The notes under the pieces: model-generated
Told to the model about the DNA's origin: nothing
Databases searched by the model: none
Seen by the model: the letters and a program-made list of their open reading frames with translations, nothing else
From: Rhodococcus sp. W8901
Lineage (GTDB): Bacteria > Actinomycetota > Actinomycetes > Mycobacteriales > Mycobacteriaceae
Direction: 5' to 3'
NCBI RefSeq assembly: GCF_013348805.1
Contig: NZ_CP054690.1
Coordinates: forward strand, 186,001 to 250,000
Length of the DNA: 64,000 nucleotides
Position numbers and translations under genes: made by a program
In this document: piece by piece, positions 8,412 through 16,837 of the stretch
Numbering within the stretch: the stretch's first letter is position 1
Layout of the letters: each line of letters begins with the position of its first letter

Positions 8412-10066
8412 TCGGAGTCGATGTCACGAAATCCGCGTTGTGGCAGGAGCTCACGGCGCATCAGTCCACGATCGCGTCGACCGATCTGCGCTCGCTGTTC
8501 GCGTCGGACCCGAGCCGCGGCCGCCGCCTCGCCGTGAACGCCGGCGATCTCTACATCGACTTCAGCAAGCACCTCGTCACAGCGGAGACGCTCGACCTGT
8601 TGACCGCGCTGGCACGATCGGCCGGTGTCGAACGGTGCCGTGAGGCGATGTTCGACGGCAAGCGTATCAACAGCACCGAGGATCGGGCGGTGCTGCACAC
8701 GGCACTGCGAGCGTCTCGGGGCGCACGACTGGTCGTCGACGGAGAGCACGTTGTCGACGACGTGCATGACGTTCTCGACCGAATGGCAGACTTTGCCGAT
8801 CGCGTCCGATCCGGCCGGTGGCGCGGCGCAACGGGCCGTCGAATCCGATCCGTCGTGAACATCGGAATCGGTGGATCCGACCTCGGCCCCGCCATGGCGT
8901 ACCGCGCTTTGCGGTCCTGTGTCGACGGTCCGGAAGTGCGCTTCGTGTCGAACGTCGACCCCGCGGATCTGGCCTCCGCGCTGGCCGGGTTCGAGCCGGA
9001 AACCACTCTCTTCGTGGTGGTTTCGAAGACTTTCTCGACTCTGGAAACCCTGACCAATGCAACCGCGGCGCGCCGTTGGTTGACGAACGTGCTCGGGGAG
9101 GACGCTGTACCCCTGCACTTCGTTGCGGTATCGAGCGATGTCGAACGAGTCGAAGCGTTCGGCATCGATCGAGCGAACATGTTCGGCTTCTGGGACTGGG
9201 TCGGCGGCCGCTACTCGTTGGGATCGGCCGTCGGACTCAGTCTCATGGTCGCGATCGGGCCCGAACAGTTCGGCGAGTTCCTGACCGGGTTCAGGCGAAT
9301 GGATCAGCATTTCCGCACCGCGCCGCTCGAATCGAACGCGCCGGTGCTGCTCGGACTGCTCGGTGTCTGGTATGCGAGCTTCTTCGGTGCCGACACACAC
9401 GCGGTACTGCCGTACGCGAACGACCTCGCGAGGTTCCCGGCGTATCTCCAGCAGCTGGTGATGGAGTCCAACGGCAAGTCGGTCCGATCCGACGGCACCG
9501 GTGTGGGCACCCGGACCGGCGAAATCTACTGGGGTGAGCCCGGAACGAACGGGCAGCACGCCTTCCATCAGCTTCTCCATCAAGGCACCCGTCTGGTTCC
9601 CGTGGATTTCATCGGGTTCGTGAATTCGGCGGCCGGCGTCACGGAAGTCGACCCCGACGGGTCGATGCACGATGTGCTGGTCGCGAACATGTTCGCCCAG
9701 GCGAAGGTCCTGGCCTTCGGCCGCTCCGCGGCGGAGATCGAGTCCGAAGGTGTTGCGCAGGAACTCGTTCCGCACAAGATCATGTCCGGGAACCGCCCGT
9801 CGACGACGATCCTCGCGCCCCGGCTCACACCCTCGGTCCTCGGACAGTTGATCGCGCTCTACGAGCACCTGGTCTTCGTGCAGGGAACGATATGGGGCAT
9901 CAACTCTTTCGACCAGTGGGGTGTCGAACTCGGCAAGAAGGCTGCACTCGAGTTGACGGCCGACCTGTGCGATGTCGGCGTCGCGGTCTCCGATGGGGAC
10001 ACTTCCACGACAGAGCTGATGGGGGTCTACCGGCGGGAGCGGGACAGCATGCGGTGCCCGCACTGA
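8408..10066 (+). CDS. pgi: Glucose-6-phosphate isomerase
   Basis: A 552-residue enzyme interconverting glucose-6-phosphate and fructose-6-phosphate. The family signatures are complete: [52 protein letters not shown], and the PGI signature [18 protein letters not shown]; the C-terminus has the [11 protein letters not shown] motif. Start GTG 8408 overlaps the fgd stop as GTGA; the frame is open upstream only because it runs through fgd. In an operon with fgd and gnd this is likely a second, specialised isomerase drawing fructose-6-phosphate into F420 reduction rather than the housekeeping copy, but that is inference. Confidence 0.95.
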   Translation: MIGVDVTKSALWQELTAHQSTIASTDLRSLFASDPSRGRRLAVNAGDLYIDFSKHLVTAETLDLLTALARSAGVERCREAMFDGKRINSTEDRAVLHTALRASRGARLVVDGEHVVDDVHDVLDRMADFADRVRSGRWRGATGRRIRSVVNIGIGGSDLGPAMAYRALRSCVDGPEVRFVSNVDPADLASALAGFEPETTLFVVVSKTFSTLETLTNATAARRWLTNVLGEDAVPLHFVAVSSDVERVEAFGIDRANMFGFWDWVGGRYSLGSAVGLSLMVAIGPEQFGEFLTGFRRMDQHFRTAPLESNAPVLLGLLGVWYASFFGADTHAVLPYANDLARFPAYLQQLVMESNGKSVRSDGTGVGTRTGEIYWGEPGTNGQHAFHQLLHQGTRLVPVDFIGFVNSAAGVTEVDPDGSMHDVLVANMFAQAKVLAFGRSAAEIESEGVAQELVPHKIMSGNRPSTTILAPRLTPSVLGQLIALYEHLVFVQGTIWGINSFDQWGVELGKKAALELTADLCDVGVAVSDGDTSTTELMGVYRRERDSMRCPH

Positions 10067-10083
10067 CGGCAGGCACAGCGAAA

Positions 10084-10127
10084 CGCCCGGGGGCCGTCGA
10101 ACCGTTCCGGTCGGCGACCCCCGGGCG
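10084..10127. terminator. Strong hairpin between convergent pgi and SnoaL-like genes
   Basis: CGCCCGGGGG at 10084-10093 pairs perfectly with CCCCCGGGCG at 10118-10127, leaving a 24-nt loop. It lies 17 bp after the pgi stop and 12 bp after the stop of the opposing gene, so it can serve both. There is no clear T-tract, as is common in GC-rich actinobacteria. Confidence 0.7.
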
Positions 10128-10139
10128 GGGCGCGTGGGT

Positions 10140-10607
10140 CTACACGTCGCGCTTGCCGAGCCTCATCACCTCGCGATTGCCGGTGCACCACCGCTGGACC
10201 GCGCGCACCGAGCTGATCCGCCAGCCGTCCTCACCTCGCCGGAGACCCATGTCGTACTGACCTCCGGAGGTCCACAGCGGTCCACCGCTGTTGTTGGGCT
10301 TCACGTGGGTGGCCACCACCTGGGAGATGCACCTGGCCTCGTCGCCCGAGCCGCTCACGAGGTGCCCGGACACCTGGTGCTGCGTCGCGTCGAGGTTGCC
10401 GAGCAGACGCTCGGCGTTCCTGACGTAGTCGGCGCGCGGAGTGTCGGTGGGGGCACCGCCGAAGACACCCACGTAGTCCAAAGTGATGGTCTCGGTGAAG
10501 ATCTCGTGGAGGTCGGCCCACCGGCGCTCGTCGATGTAGTACGTCATCTTCGTGCAGGTCTCGATGATCTCCGCACGATCGTCGGCGCTGAAGCGCTCGT
10601 CGGTCAT
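10140..10607 (-). CDS. SnoaL-like (NTF2-fold) protein
   Basis: A 155-residue NTF2-fold protein. The layout is the SnoaL-4 type: an opening helix (AEIIETCTKMTYYIDERRW), LHEIFTETITLDYVGVFGG, a central helix, HQVSGHLVSG, and the late strand GGQYDMGLRRGEDGWRISS. Family members act as small cyclases, isomerases or dehydratases in aromatic, steroid or polyketide metabolism, and many have no assigned substrate. It is the last gene of the minus-strand catabolic operon; its ATG lies directly after the upstream TGA (TGAATG), so translation is coupled to the racemase-like gene. Confidence 0.85.
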   Translation of the reverse strand: MTDERFSADDRAEIIETCTKMTYYIDERRWADLHEIFTETITLDYVGVFGGAPTDTPRADYVRNAERLLGNLDATQHQVSGHLVSGSGDEARCISQVVATHVKPNNSGGPLWTSGGQYDMGLRRGEDGWRISSVRAVQRWCTGNREVMRLGKRDV

Positions 10608-11759
10608 TCAGTTGTTCCCTTCGTTCACGGATGATTGCGGGCGCTCGCCGGCGGCGCCGCCGGCGAGGAGATCGTCGATCTCCACGGCGTCGACGCCCCA
10701 CTCGCCCAGGACTTCACGGGTGTGCGCGCCGGGCGTGGCGGCCGGCGCCGGGGTCCGAGGAGGCGTGCGGGAGAAGCGTGGGGCCGGGGCCGGCTGTACG
10801 ATGCCACCGACCTCGACGAACACATTCCGCGCACGGTTCGCCGGATGCCGCGTCGCCTCCGTCGGGCTGAGCACCGGCGCGAAGCACGCGTCGGTGCCCT
10901 CGAGCAGGTCGCACCACTCCTGTCGGGTCCGGGTGGCGAACAGTTCGGCGAACCGGGACCGTGTCGCTGCCGCGTCGGCGGTACGGTCGACCTCGACACC
11001 CAGACGGTCGCACAGGTCGTTGTAGAACCGGGACTCCAGAGCGCCGATCGCGACGAACTGGTGGTCGGCCGTCTCGTACACGTCGTAGTGACCGGCACCG
11101 CCGTCGAGGACGTTGCTGCCGCGTTTCTCGGACCATTCTCCGGAGGCGATGAGTTCGTGGATCGCGGTGGTGAGCAGTGCCGCCCCGTCCACGATCGCGG
11201 CATCGACCACCTGGCCCTGTCCGGACGACCGCGCCTCGAGGAGCGCGCTGACCACACCGAGGGCGAGCAACATTCCGCCGCCGGCGAAGTCACCGACGAT
11301 GTTGCCGGGTGGGACGGGACGCTCGGGTGTCCCGATGCCGTGGAGCGCGCCGGCGAGCGCGATGTAGTTGATGTCGTGCCCGGCGGTCTGGGCGAGCGGG
11401 CCGTCCTGGCCCCAACCGGTCATGCGCCCGTAGACCAGACGCGGGTTGCGTGCACGGCAGGGCTCGGGGCCGATGCCGAGGCGTTCGGCGACGCCGGGAC
11501 GGAAGCCCTCGATCACCGCATCCGCGCTCTCACAGAGACGCAGGAACGTCTCGACGGCGTCAGGGTTCTTGAGATCGAGCGCGACGGAACGGCGGCCTCG
11601 CCCAACCGGCTCGTGCTCCAGCAGTGCCTCACCGCGCGGTGCGAGACGGTCGATGCGTACGACGTCCGCGCCGAGATCGGAGAGCAGCATGCCGGCGAAG
11701 GGCAGTGGACCCATGCCCTGCAGTTCCAACACGCGGACTCCGGCCAGCGGGCCGCTCAA
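10608..11759 (-). CDS. CaiB/BaiF family, alpha-methylacyl-CoA racemase-like
   Basis: A 383-residue class III CoA-transferase fold protein. It begins GPLAGVRVLELQGMGPLPFAGM, has the GADVVRID motif, then GHDINYIALAGALHGIG and the PPGNIVGDFAGGGM segment, which match alpha-methylacyl-CoA racemases; the His and Asp of those segments correspond to the proposed catalytic pair. A racemase would invert 2-methyl branches so that stereospecific acyl-CoA dehydrogenases can act, which fits the two dehydrogenase genes upstream. The start overlaps the stop of the FMN reductase gene by 4 bp. A CoA-transferase role is the main alternative. Confidence 0.88.
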   Translation of the reverse strand: MSGPLAGVRVLELQGMGPLPFAGMLLSDLGADVVRIDRLAPRGEALLEHEPVGRGRRSVALDLKNPDAVETFLRLCESADAVIEGFRPGVAERLGIGPEPCRARNPRLVYGRMTGWGQDGPLAQTAGHDINYIALAGALHGIGTPERPVPPGNIVGDFAGGGMLLALGVVSALLEARSSGQGQVVDAAIVDGAALLTTAIHELIASGEWSEKRGSNVLDGGAGHYDVYETADHQFVAIGALESRFYNDLCDRLGVEVDRTADAAATRSRFAELFATRTRQEWCDLLEGTDACFAPVLSPTEATRHPANRARNVFVEVGGIVQPAPAPRFSRTPPRTPAPAATPGAHTREVLGEWGVDAVEIDDLLAGGAAGERPQSSVNEGNN

Positions 11760-12370
11760 TTCACGGCTCCCAGCCGGGTGGAGTACGCGCCCGCCGACCC
11801 GAGGGTGTGGACCAGCGTCACGAGGTTGTTCAGCAGTTGGCCAATGAGTTTCGTGGCCCCCGGATCGACGAGTGTGCCATCCTCGAACCGGGTGTGCGCG
11901 CGGGTGACGAAGACCTCCGGGTGGTTCACCACATGGGATTGCGTCGCCACGAACGACTGCCGCAGTTGGGATTGCGCGCGCGCCGTACCCAGGATGCTCG
12001 GCGATGCGCCGACGAGGGCGACGGCCTTGCCCTCGAGTCCGGAGTTGCCCGGTGGCATCGAGATCCAGTCGAGCGCGTTCTTGAGCACCCCGGGGACACC
12101 GTAGTTGTACTCGGGGGTCGCGATGACGATCGCGTCGGCAGCGCGTACGGCCTCTCGCAGCTCGGCCACCGCGGGAGGTTCACCCTGGCGGGCATGGTCC
12201 TCGTTGAACAGTGGAATCTCCGCCATCCGGGTGAACGGGTCGATCGCCAGATCGTCCGGGCAGAGCCGGATGACGTTGTCGAGCAACAGCTGATTGTAGG
12301 AACCCGCGCGGAGGCTGCCCACGATCCCGACCGCACGGAGGCTCCGGGGAATGGTCACATCATCGGTCAT
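11756..12370 (-). CDS. NADPH-dependent FMN reductase family protein
   Basis: A 204-residue flavodoxin-fold reductase. Motifs: VGIVGSLRAGSYNQLLLDN (phosphate-binding loop), IPLFNEDH, and ATPEYNYGVPGVLKNALDW, the PEYN flavin motif of the SsuE/ArsH/chromate-reductase group. Start ATG 12370 (MTDDVTIP) is chosen because the domain begins there; the frame remains open far upstream into the dehydrogenase gene. It would reduce FMN or quinones with NAD(P)H and could supply reduced flavin to the LLM oxidoreductase of the same operon. The 14-bp gap to the dehydrogenase gene and the 4-bp overlap with the racemase gene place it in the operon. Confidence 0.88.
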   Translation of the reverse strand: MTDDVTIPRSLRAVGIVGSLRAGSYNQLLLDNVIRLCPDDLAIDPFTRMAEIPLFNEDHARQGEPPAVAELREAVRAADAIVIATPEYNYGVPGVLKNALDWISMPPGNSGLEGKAVALVGASPSILGTARAQSQLRQSFVATQSHVVNHPEVFVTRAHTRFEDGTLVDPGATKLIGQLLNNLVTLVHTLGSAGAYSTRLGAVN

Positions 12371-12384
12371 CGTCGGACTCTTTC

Positions 12385-13557
12385 CTACTGCTGTCGGACA
12401 CGTGGTTCGCGCGGGAGTCCCAGGACGCGTTCGGCGATCACGTTCTTCATGATCTCGTCGGTTCCGCCGCCGATCCGCAGGCCCAGGGCGCCGGTGAGCA
12501 GTTCGGTCCAGGGGTTCTCGAGGACGCCGTCCGGGCCGAGGGCGCGCAACGCGGTGTCCGCGGCGAGGTACTGGCCTTCCGTCGAGAGCAGTTTCGTGAT
12601 CGACCCCTCGGCCCCCGGCGGACGCCCCTCGTTGGCTGCGGTGCGCAGCCGGAGCTTCAGGATGCCGAGGATGTGCTGGATCGTGTACACGTCGGCGAAC
12701 TGTCGGCGGATCGTCGGGTCGGTGACGTGCGTGCTGGTGCGGAGCATCTCCAGCAGTGGCTGCGCGCCAACGATATCCGGCTCCAGCGAGTAGCGCTCGG
12801 CCATCAGGGTGGTCATCGCGACCTCCCACCCCTGGCCGGGCTCGCCGAGAACCGCGTCGGCGGCGACCTCCGCGTCGTCGAAGAAGACTTCGTTGAAGGT
12901 GTGCGCTCCGGTCGCCTGCTTCAGCGGCCGAACCGTGACTCCTGGTTGCTTCAGGTCGACCAGGAACGCGGTCAGACCGCGGTGGCGGGCAGCATCCTCG
13001 CTGCGGGCGAGGAGGTAGCCGAATGATGCGTACTGGGCGTAGGACGTCCAGATCTTCTGCCCGTTGATCCGCCAGCCGTCCGCGGTCCTGCGTGCGGTGG
13101 TGCGGATGGCGGCGAGGTCGGATCCGGCGTCCGGCTCGGAGAACAGCTGGCACGAGAGTTGCTTGCCGGCCAGGAGCGGTGTCAGGTACCGGTCGCGTTG
13201 CTCGGCGGTTCCCCACAGGGAGAGAGTCGGCACGATCATCCCCATCGTGACCGACTGGGCATCGAGCGGCAGGCGGTATCGCCCCTCCTCTTCGGTGAAC
13301 AGGAGTTTCTGGGGGACATCACCTCCCGCGCCGCCGTACTCCTCCGGGATGCCGATTCCCGCCCATCCGTCCGCGTACTTGCGGGCCTGCCAGGCGAGGG
13401 CCTGCTCCACGTGGCGGACGGATTCCTCGGTGGTGCGAGCGCCGAAGACGCTCAATCTGCCCGTGTCCGGCTCCTCGAAGGCGGGTGCGTTCGCGGCAAG
13501 CCACTTCGCAGCCTGCTCCCGGTACGCGATGTCAGCGGGCGAATCAGCGAAATCCAT
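12385..13557 (-). CDS. Acyl-CoA dehydrogenase, first of a pair
   Basis: A 390-residue FAD flavoprotein that introduces the alpha-beta double bond into an acyl-CoA. Domain order is normal: N-terminal helices with GIGIPEEYGGAGG, the middle strand domain with CQLFSEPDAGSDLAAIRT and NGQKIWTSYAQYA, and the C-terminal helices ending GGGTDEIMKNVIAERVLGLPRE. The full length and intact FAD motifs suggest it is catalytically complete. Start ATG 13557 has GGAGCGACC before it. The adjacent gene encodes a second, divergent dehydrogenase, the arrangement seen for heteromeric alpha2beta2 dehydrogenases of actinobacterial steroid side-chain degradation. Confidence 0.93.
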   Translation of the reverse strand: MDFADSPADIAYREQAAKWLAANAPAFEEPDTGRLSVFGARTTEESVRHVEQALAWQARKYADGWAGIGIPEEYGGAGGDVPQKLLFTEEEGRYRLPLDAQSVTMGMIVPTLSLWGTAEQRDRYLTPLLAGKQLSCQLFSEPDAGSDLAAIRTTARRTADGWRINGQKIWTSYAQYASFGYLLARSEDAARHRGLTAFLVDLKQPGVTVRPLKQATGAHTFNEVFFDDAEVAADAVLGEPGQGWEVAMTTLMAERYSLEPDIVGAQPLLEMLRTSTHVTDPTIRRQFADVYTIQHILGILKLRLRTAANEGRPPGAEGSITKLLSTEGQYLAADTALRALGPDGVLENPWTELLTGALGLRIGGGTDEIMKNVIAERVLGLPREPRVRQQ

Positions 13558-13565
13558 GGTCGCTC

Positions 13566-14684
13566 CTAGGGGGTCTCGGCGAGCAGAAGGCGGGCGGCAA
13601 CCGCGTCGCGGTGATCGTCGGGACTTCCCAGAGTCATTGCGCGACTCCGGGCGCGGCGGACGTGCAGGTGCGCGTCGTGTTCCCACGTGAACCCGATCCC
13701 GCCGTGGGTCAGGAGATTTGCCTCCGCGGCCTGCACGTAGGTGTCCGAGCACCACGCCTTCGCCATCGATGCGACGAGGGCGAGTTCCTCCGTCGCGCCG
13801 GTGTCGGCGAGCCATGCGGCGTGATAGACGAGCGAGCGTGCGCCCTCGACCTTGAGTAGTACGTCCGCGCACCGGTGCTTGATCGCCTGGAAGGACCCGA
13901 TCGCCCGTCCGAACTGCGTTCTCGTCTTCGCGTACTCGACACAGCTGTCCAGGCAGGCCTGCGCGCCTCCCAACTGCTCGGCGGCCAACGCGATGTTCGC
14001 GTGCGCGAACGCCCGCTCGACCTTGTCCGAGACGGGCGCGCCGAGCCGGACGGACGGGGTGTCGTCGAAGCGGATCCGGCTCGATCGGGTGACCAGATCG
14101 TAGGGTGTGGCCTCGTCTGTGGGGGCGTCTCTGGGCGCGTCGAGGACTCCGCGGTCGACAGCGAAAAGGTCGGTCCCGCTGGACGTGCGCGCGGGCACGA
14201 TCAGCAGACCTGCCGACTCCGCATCGATGACCGCGTCGGCGACGCCGGTCAGTCGCGCGTCGTCCGACGCGTGGACCGGGAGGTTCGCCATCGACCCGAC
14301 CCCCACGGGGAGCGCGAACGTGGCGATCAGCTCGCCTTCGGCGATCCGGGGGAGGAAGTCGGCGCACGCCGTGTCGTCGTCGGTTGCGAGGAGTGCGGTG
14401 GACGCCAGGCCGATGCTGGCCAGGTACGGCGACCTGACGAGACGGCGGCCGAACTCTTCGAGGACGATTGCGAGTTCGACCATCCCGCCACCGGCACCGC
14501 CGTACTCGACCGGAATCGGGACCGACATCAGGCCGAGCTCGTCTGCCGCTCGGCGCCAGACCGCTTCGTCGTAGCGGAGGCCGGCCTCCATGAGTGTTCG
14601 TACCTGCTGCCGATCGGAGGCGTCGAGGAATCGACCGACGCTGTCGCGGAGAGCAGCTTGCTCTGGGGTGAAACCGAATTGCAC
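13566..14684 (-). CDS. Acyl-CoA dehydrogenase, second of a pair
   Basis: A 372-residue acyl-CoA dehydrogenase-like protein. It has PIPVEYGGAGGG, a weakened middle domain lacking the usual T-E-x-x-x-GSD flavin motif, and a C-terminal domain with CVEYAKTRTQFGRAIGSFQAIKHRCAD and GGIGFTWEHDAHLHVRRA. The last motif is typical of the short partner subunit in paired FadE enzymes. It ends 8 bp before the preceding dehydrogenase start, so both should be made together. I infer a heteromeric enzyme whose active site is shared between the two subunits; a separate homomeric enzyme is possible. Confidence 0.9.
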   Translation of the reverse strand: MQFGFTPEQAALRDSVGRFLDASDRQQVRTLMEAGLRYDEAVWRRAADELGLMSVPIPVEYGGAGGGMVELAIVLEEFGRRLVRSPYLASIGLASTALLATDDDTACADFLPRIAEGELIATFALPVGVGSMANLPVHASDDARLTGVADAVIDAESAGLLIVPARTSSGTDLFAVDRGVLDAPRDAPTDEATPYDLVTRSSRIRFDDTPSVRLGAPVSDKVERAFAHANIALAAEQLGGAQACLDSCVEYAKTRTQFGRAIGSFQAIKHRCADVLLKVEGARSLVYHAAWLADTGATEELALVASMAKAWCSDTYVQAAEANLLTHGGIGFTWEHDAHLHVRRARSRAMTLGSPDDHRDAVAARLLLAETP

Positions 14685-14695
14685 GATCTTGCCGC

Positions 14696-15700
14696 CTAGG
14701 TGAGGAGGTCGGCCATGAGGCGAACCGCCTCAGGCTGTCGGGTCATGAGGGACATGGAAGTGATCGGTGCCGAGGTCCAGGGGTCGAGCAGTTCCTTGAT
14801 CCGTTCGGGTGGGCCGCACAGTGCGATGTCGTCGACCAGGTCGTCCGGCACTGCGGCGATCGCCTCCTCCTTCCGTCCCGCGAGGTACAGATCCTGGATC
14901 TTCACCGCCGCGTCCGTGTATCCGTAACGGCATGCGACGTCGTTGTAGAAGTTCTTTCCCCGGGCGCCCATGCCGCCGACGTAGAGCGCGATGCTCGGCT
15001 TGACCTGGGCTCGGCACTCGGCGGCGTCGTCTCCCACGACCACGTCGAGAATCGGGCACAGGTCGAAGTCGGGTCGGGGCGTGAACCCGGCGGGAACGAT
15101 CGCGTCGAACCTGCGCGGGGAGAAGAACACCGGGAACCAGCCGTCGGCGATCTCGCAGGCCAGTTCGATGTTGCGGGGCCCGATCGCCGCGAGGTAGATC
15201 GGCAGGTTCTCTCGCCGGGGATGCAGGATCATCTTGAGTGGCTTGCCGAGGCCGCTGCCGTCGCTCCCCGTATAGGGGACGTCGTAGTAGGTGCCGTGGT
15301 GTTCGAGGGGGGCCTCGCGGCGGAGCACCTGCCGGACCACGTCGACGTACTCGCGGGTACGTTGCATCGGCTTGCCGTAGGGGATACCGTGCCAGCCTTC
15401 GACGACCTGCGGCCCGGACATGCCGAGACCGAGGCGGAATCGGCCGTCGGAGAGATGGTCCATCGTGGCTGCGGTCTGTGCCGTGAGAGCTGGTGAGCGG
15501 CCGGCCATGCCGAGAACGGCTGTGCCGAGCCCGATCCTGGACGTTCGTCCGGCAAGCCATGCAAGGGGCGTAATGCCGTCGGACCCGTAGGCCTCGCCGG
15601 ACCACACGCAGTCGAACCCGACATCCTCGGCGAGCTGCACGAGGTCGAGAACGTCGTCTCTTCCAGATCCCCAATAGCCAAGGTTCAGGCCAAGTTTCAT
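14696..15700 (-). CDS. LLM-class F420-dependent oxidoreductase
   Basis: A 334-residue luciferase-like TIM-barrel enzyme. It starts MKLGLNLGYWGSG, with FDCVWSGEAYGSD, TSRIGLGTAVLGMAGRSP and GRFRLGLGMSGPQVVEGWHG, the pattern of F420-dependent MSMEG-type oxidoreductases. The bulged region and long insertion at about 170-200 match that group. It is the first gene of the minus-strand catabolic operon, 11 bp before the second dehydrogenase gene. The likely cofactor source is the fgd operon 6 kb away. Substrate unknown; an FMN-dependent monooxygenase is the alternative. Confidence 0.88.
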   Translation of the reverse strand: MKLGLNLGYWGSGRDDVLDLVQLAEDVGFDCVWSGEAYGSDGITPLAWLAGRTSRIGLGTAVLGMAGRSPALTAQTAATMDHLSDGRFRLGLGMSGPQVVEGWHGIPYGKPMQRTREYVDVVRQVLRREAPLEHHGTYYDVPYTGSDGSGLGKPLKMILHPRRENLPIYLAAIGPRNIELACEIADGWFPVFFSPRRFDAIVPAGFTPRPDFDLCPILDVVVGDDAAECRAQVKPSIALYVGGMGARGKNFYNDVACRYGYTDAAVKIQDLYLAGRKEEAIAAVPDDLVDDIALCGPPERIKELLDPWTSAPITSMSLMTRQPEAVRLMADLLT

Positions 15701-16000
15701 GACGTCCTCCGAATGTGGATGTGGGGGCGGCCGATGGTGCCGCCGGAGGGAGTGGGATCGCCAAGGGTGAGGTCCCGGGTGTTTCGTCGTCCCGAGAACA
15801 TAGCAGATTCTGACCTGCAGAGGGATTTTCTGTAAACCCTTGTGACGTCACCGAACTCGTGCCATGCTTTCACCAGCCGAACGCACAGGCGAGCCGACCT
15901 CGAAAGGTGGGCCCTGGCGCTCGGTATCCAATTTTCCGACCAGGCTGTGGCCGCCGTTCGAGACGGTTTCGAGGGCCCGCCGCCGTTGAATGGAGTCCCT
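15701..16000. promoter_or_regulatory. Divergent intergenic region of the two catabolic operons
   Basis: This 300-bp gap must hold the promoters for both operons. It contains a perfect 8-bp palindrome TGACGTCA at 15843-15850 and a locally AT-richer stretch near 15795-15840. I see no KstR-like or FadR-like palindrome and no convincing -35/-10 pair. The plus-strand frame is open from 15842, but its residues show no crotonase character before 16001. Confidence 0.4.
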
Positions 16001-16837
16001 ATGAAGGCCGTGGATGCCCCGATTCTCGTTTCGAACCCCGCACCGGGCGTTCAGCAGATCACGTTGAACCGCCCGAACAGGCTCAACGCCCTCAACCCCG
16101 GCCTGATCATCGAACTCACCAAACACCTCGATTCCTTGGTGCGGGCCGACGATGTCAAGGTCGTCGTGCTCACCGGTGCCGGCCGCGGTTTCTGCTCCGG
16201 CGCCGACCTGTCGGGCGAGGTGTTCCCGACCGGCGTGGAGAGCGATCCGAATCGGCACTGGGCGGCCATTCAGTCGTGGTACTCCGGGGTAGTGGCGCGG
16301 CTGCGTCGGATCCCGCAGCCGGTGATCGCGGCCGTCAACGGACCTTGCGTCGGCGGCGGCTTCTCTCTCGCGATGGCGAGCGATATCCGGCTGGCCGCAC
16401 CGGAGGCGTACTTCTCTGCGGCGCAGATCAATATCGGTCAGTCGGTTTCCGAGATGGGTGCGAGCTACCTGCTCCCCCGGATCATCGGCGGTCGTGCGAC
16501 GGAGATCCTGATGACCGGCCGTCGAGTGCAGTCCGACGAGGCCGAGCGCATCGGCTTCGTGAGCCGCGTCTGTCCCGACGGTGTCGTGGACGCCGCACTC
16601 GAGGTGGCCGGGGTGCTCGCGGCCAAGGCGCCGCTGGCCCTGCGGATGTCGAAGGAGGCGCTCAAGGCCTCGCAGGAGATCGGCAGCCTCGAGGCCGCGT
16701 TGACCATGGAGGACCGTACCCAGGTCGTCTGTGTCCTGAGTCAGGACCTGGCCGAGGGAGAACTCGCCTTCCGCCAGAAGCGCAAGGCCGTGTTCTCCGA
16801 TGCTCTCGTCGGATCCGCGCAGGTGTCCGATGAGTAA
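16001..16837 (+). CDS. Enoyl-CoA hydratase/isomerase family protein
   Basis: A 278-residue crotonase-fold protein hydrating or isomerising enoyl-CoA thioesters. It has ITLNRPNRLNALNPGL, the first oxyanion-hole segment GRGFCSGADLSG, the second PVIAAVNGPCVGGGFSLAMASDIRLA, and SVSEMGASYLLPRIIG with one likely catalytic Glu. The helix EALKASQE near the C-terminus is typical. Start ATG 16001 has GGAG seven bases upstream and gives the usual family length. It heads the plus-strand operon and overlaps the next gene by 8 bp, so it probably works on the product of the divergently encoded acyl-CoA dehydrogenases. Confidence 0.92.
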   Translation: MKAVDAPILVSNPAPGVQQITLNRPNRLNALNPGLIIELTKHLDSLVRADDVKVVVLTGAGRGFCSGADLSGEVFPTGVESDPNRHWAAIQSWYSGVVARLRRIPQPVIAAVNGPCVGGGFSLAMASDIRLAAPEAYFSAAQINIGQSVSEMGASYLLPRIIGGRATEILMTGRRVQSDEAERIGFVSRVCPDGVVDAALEVAGVLAAKAPLALRMSKEALKASQEIGSLEAALTMEDRTQVVCVLSQDLAEGELAFRQKRKAVFSDALVGSAQVSDE

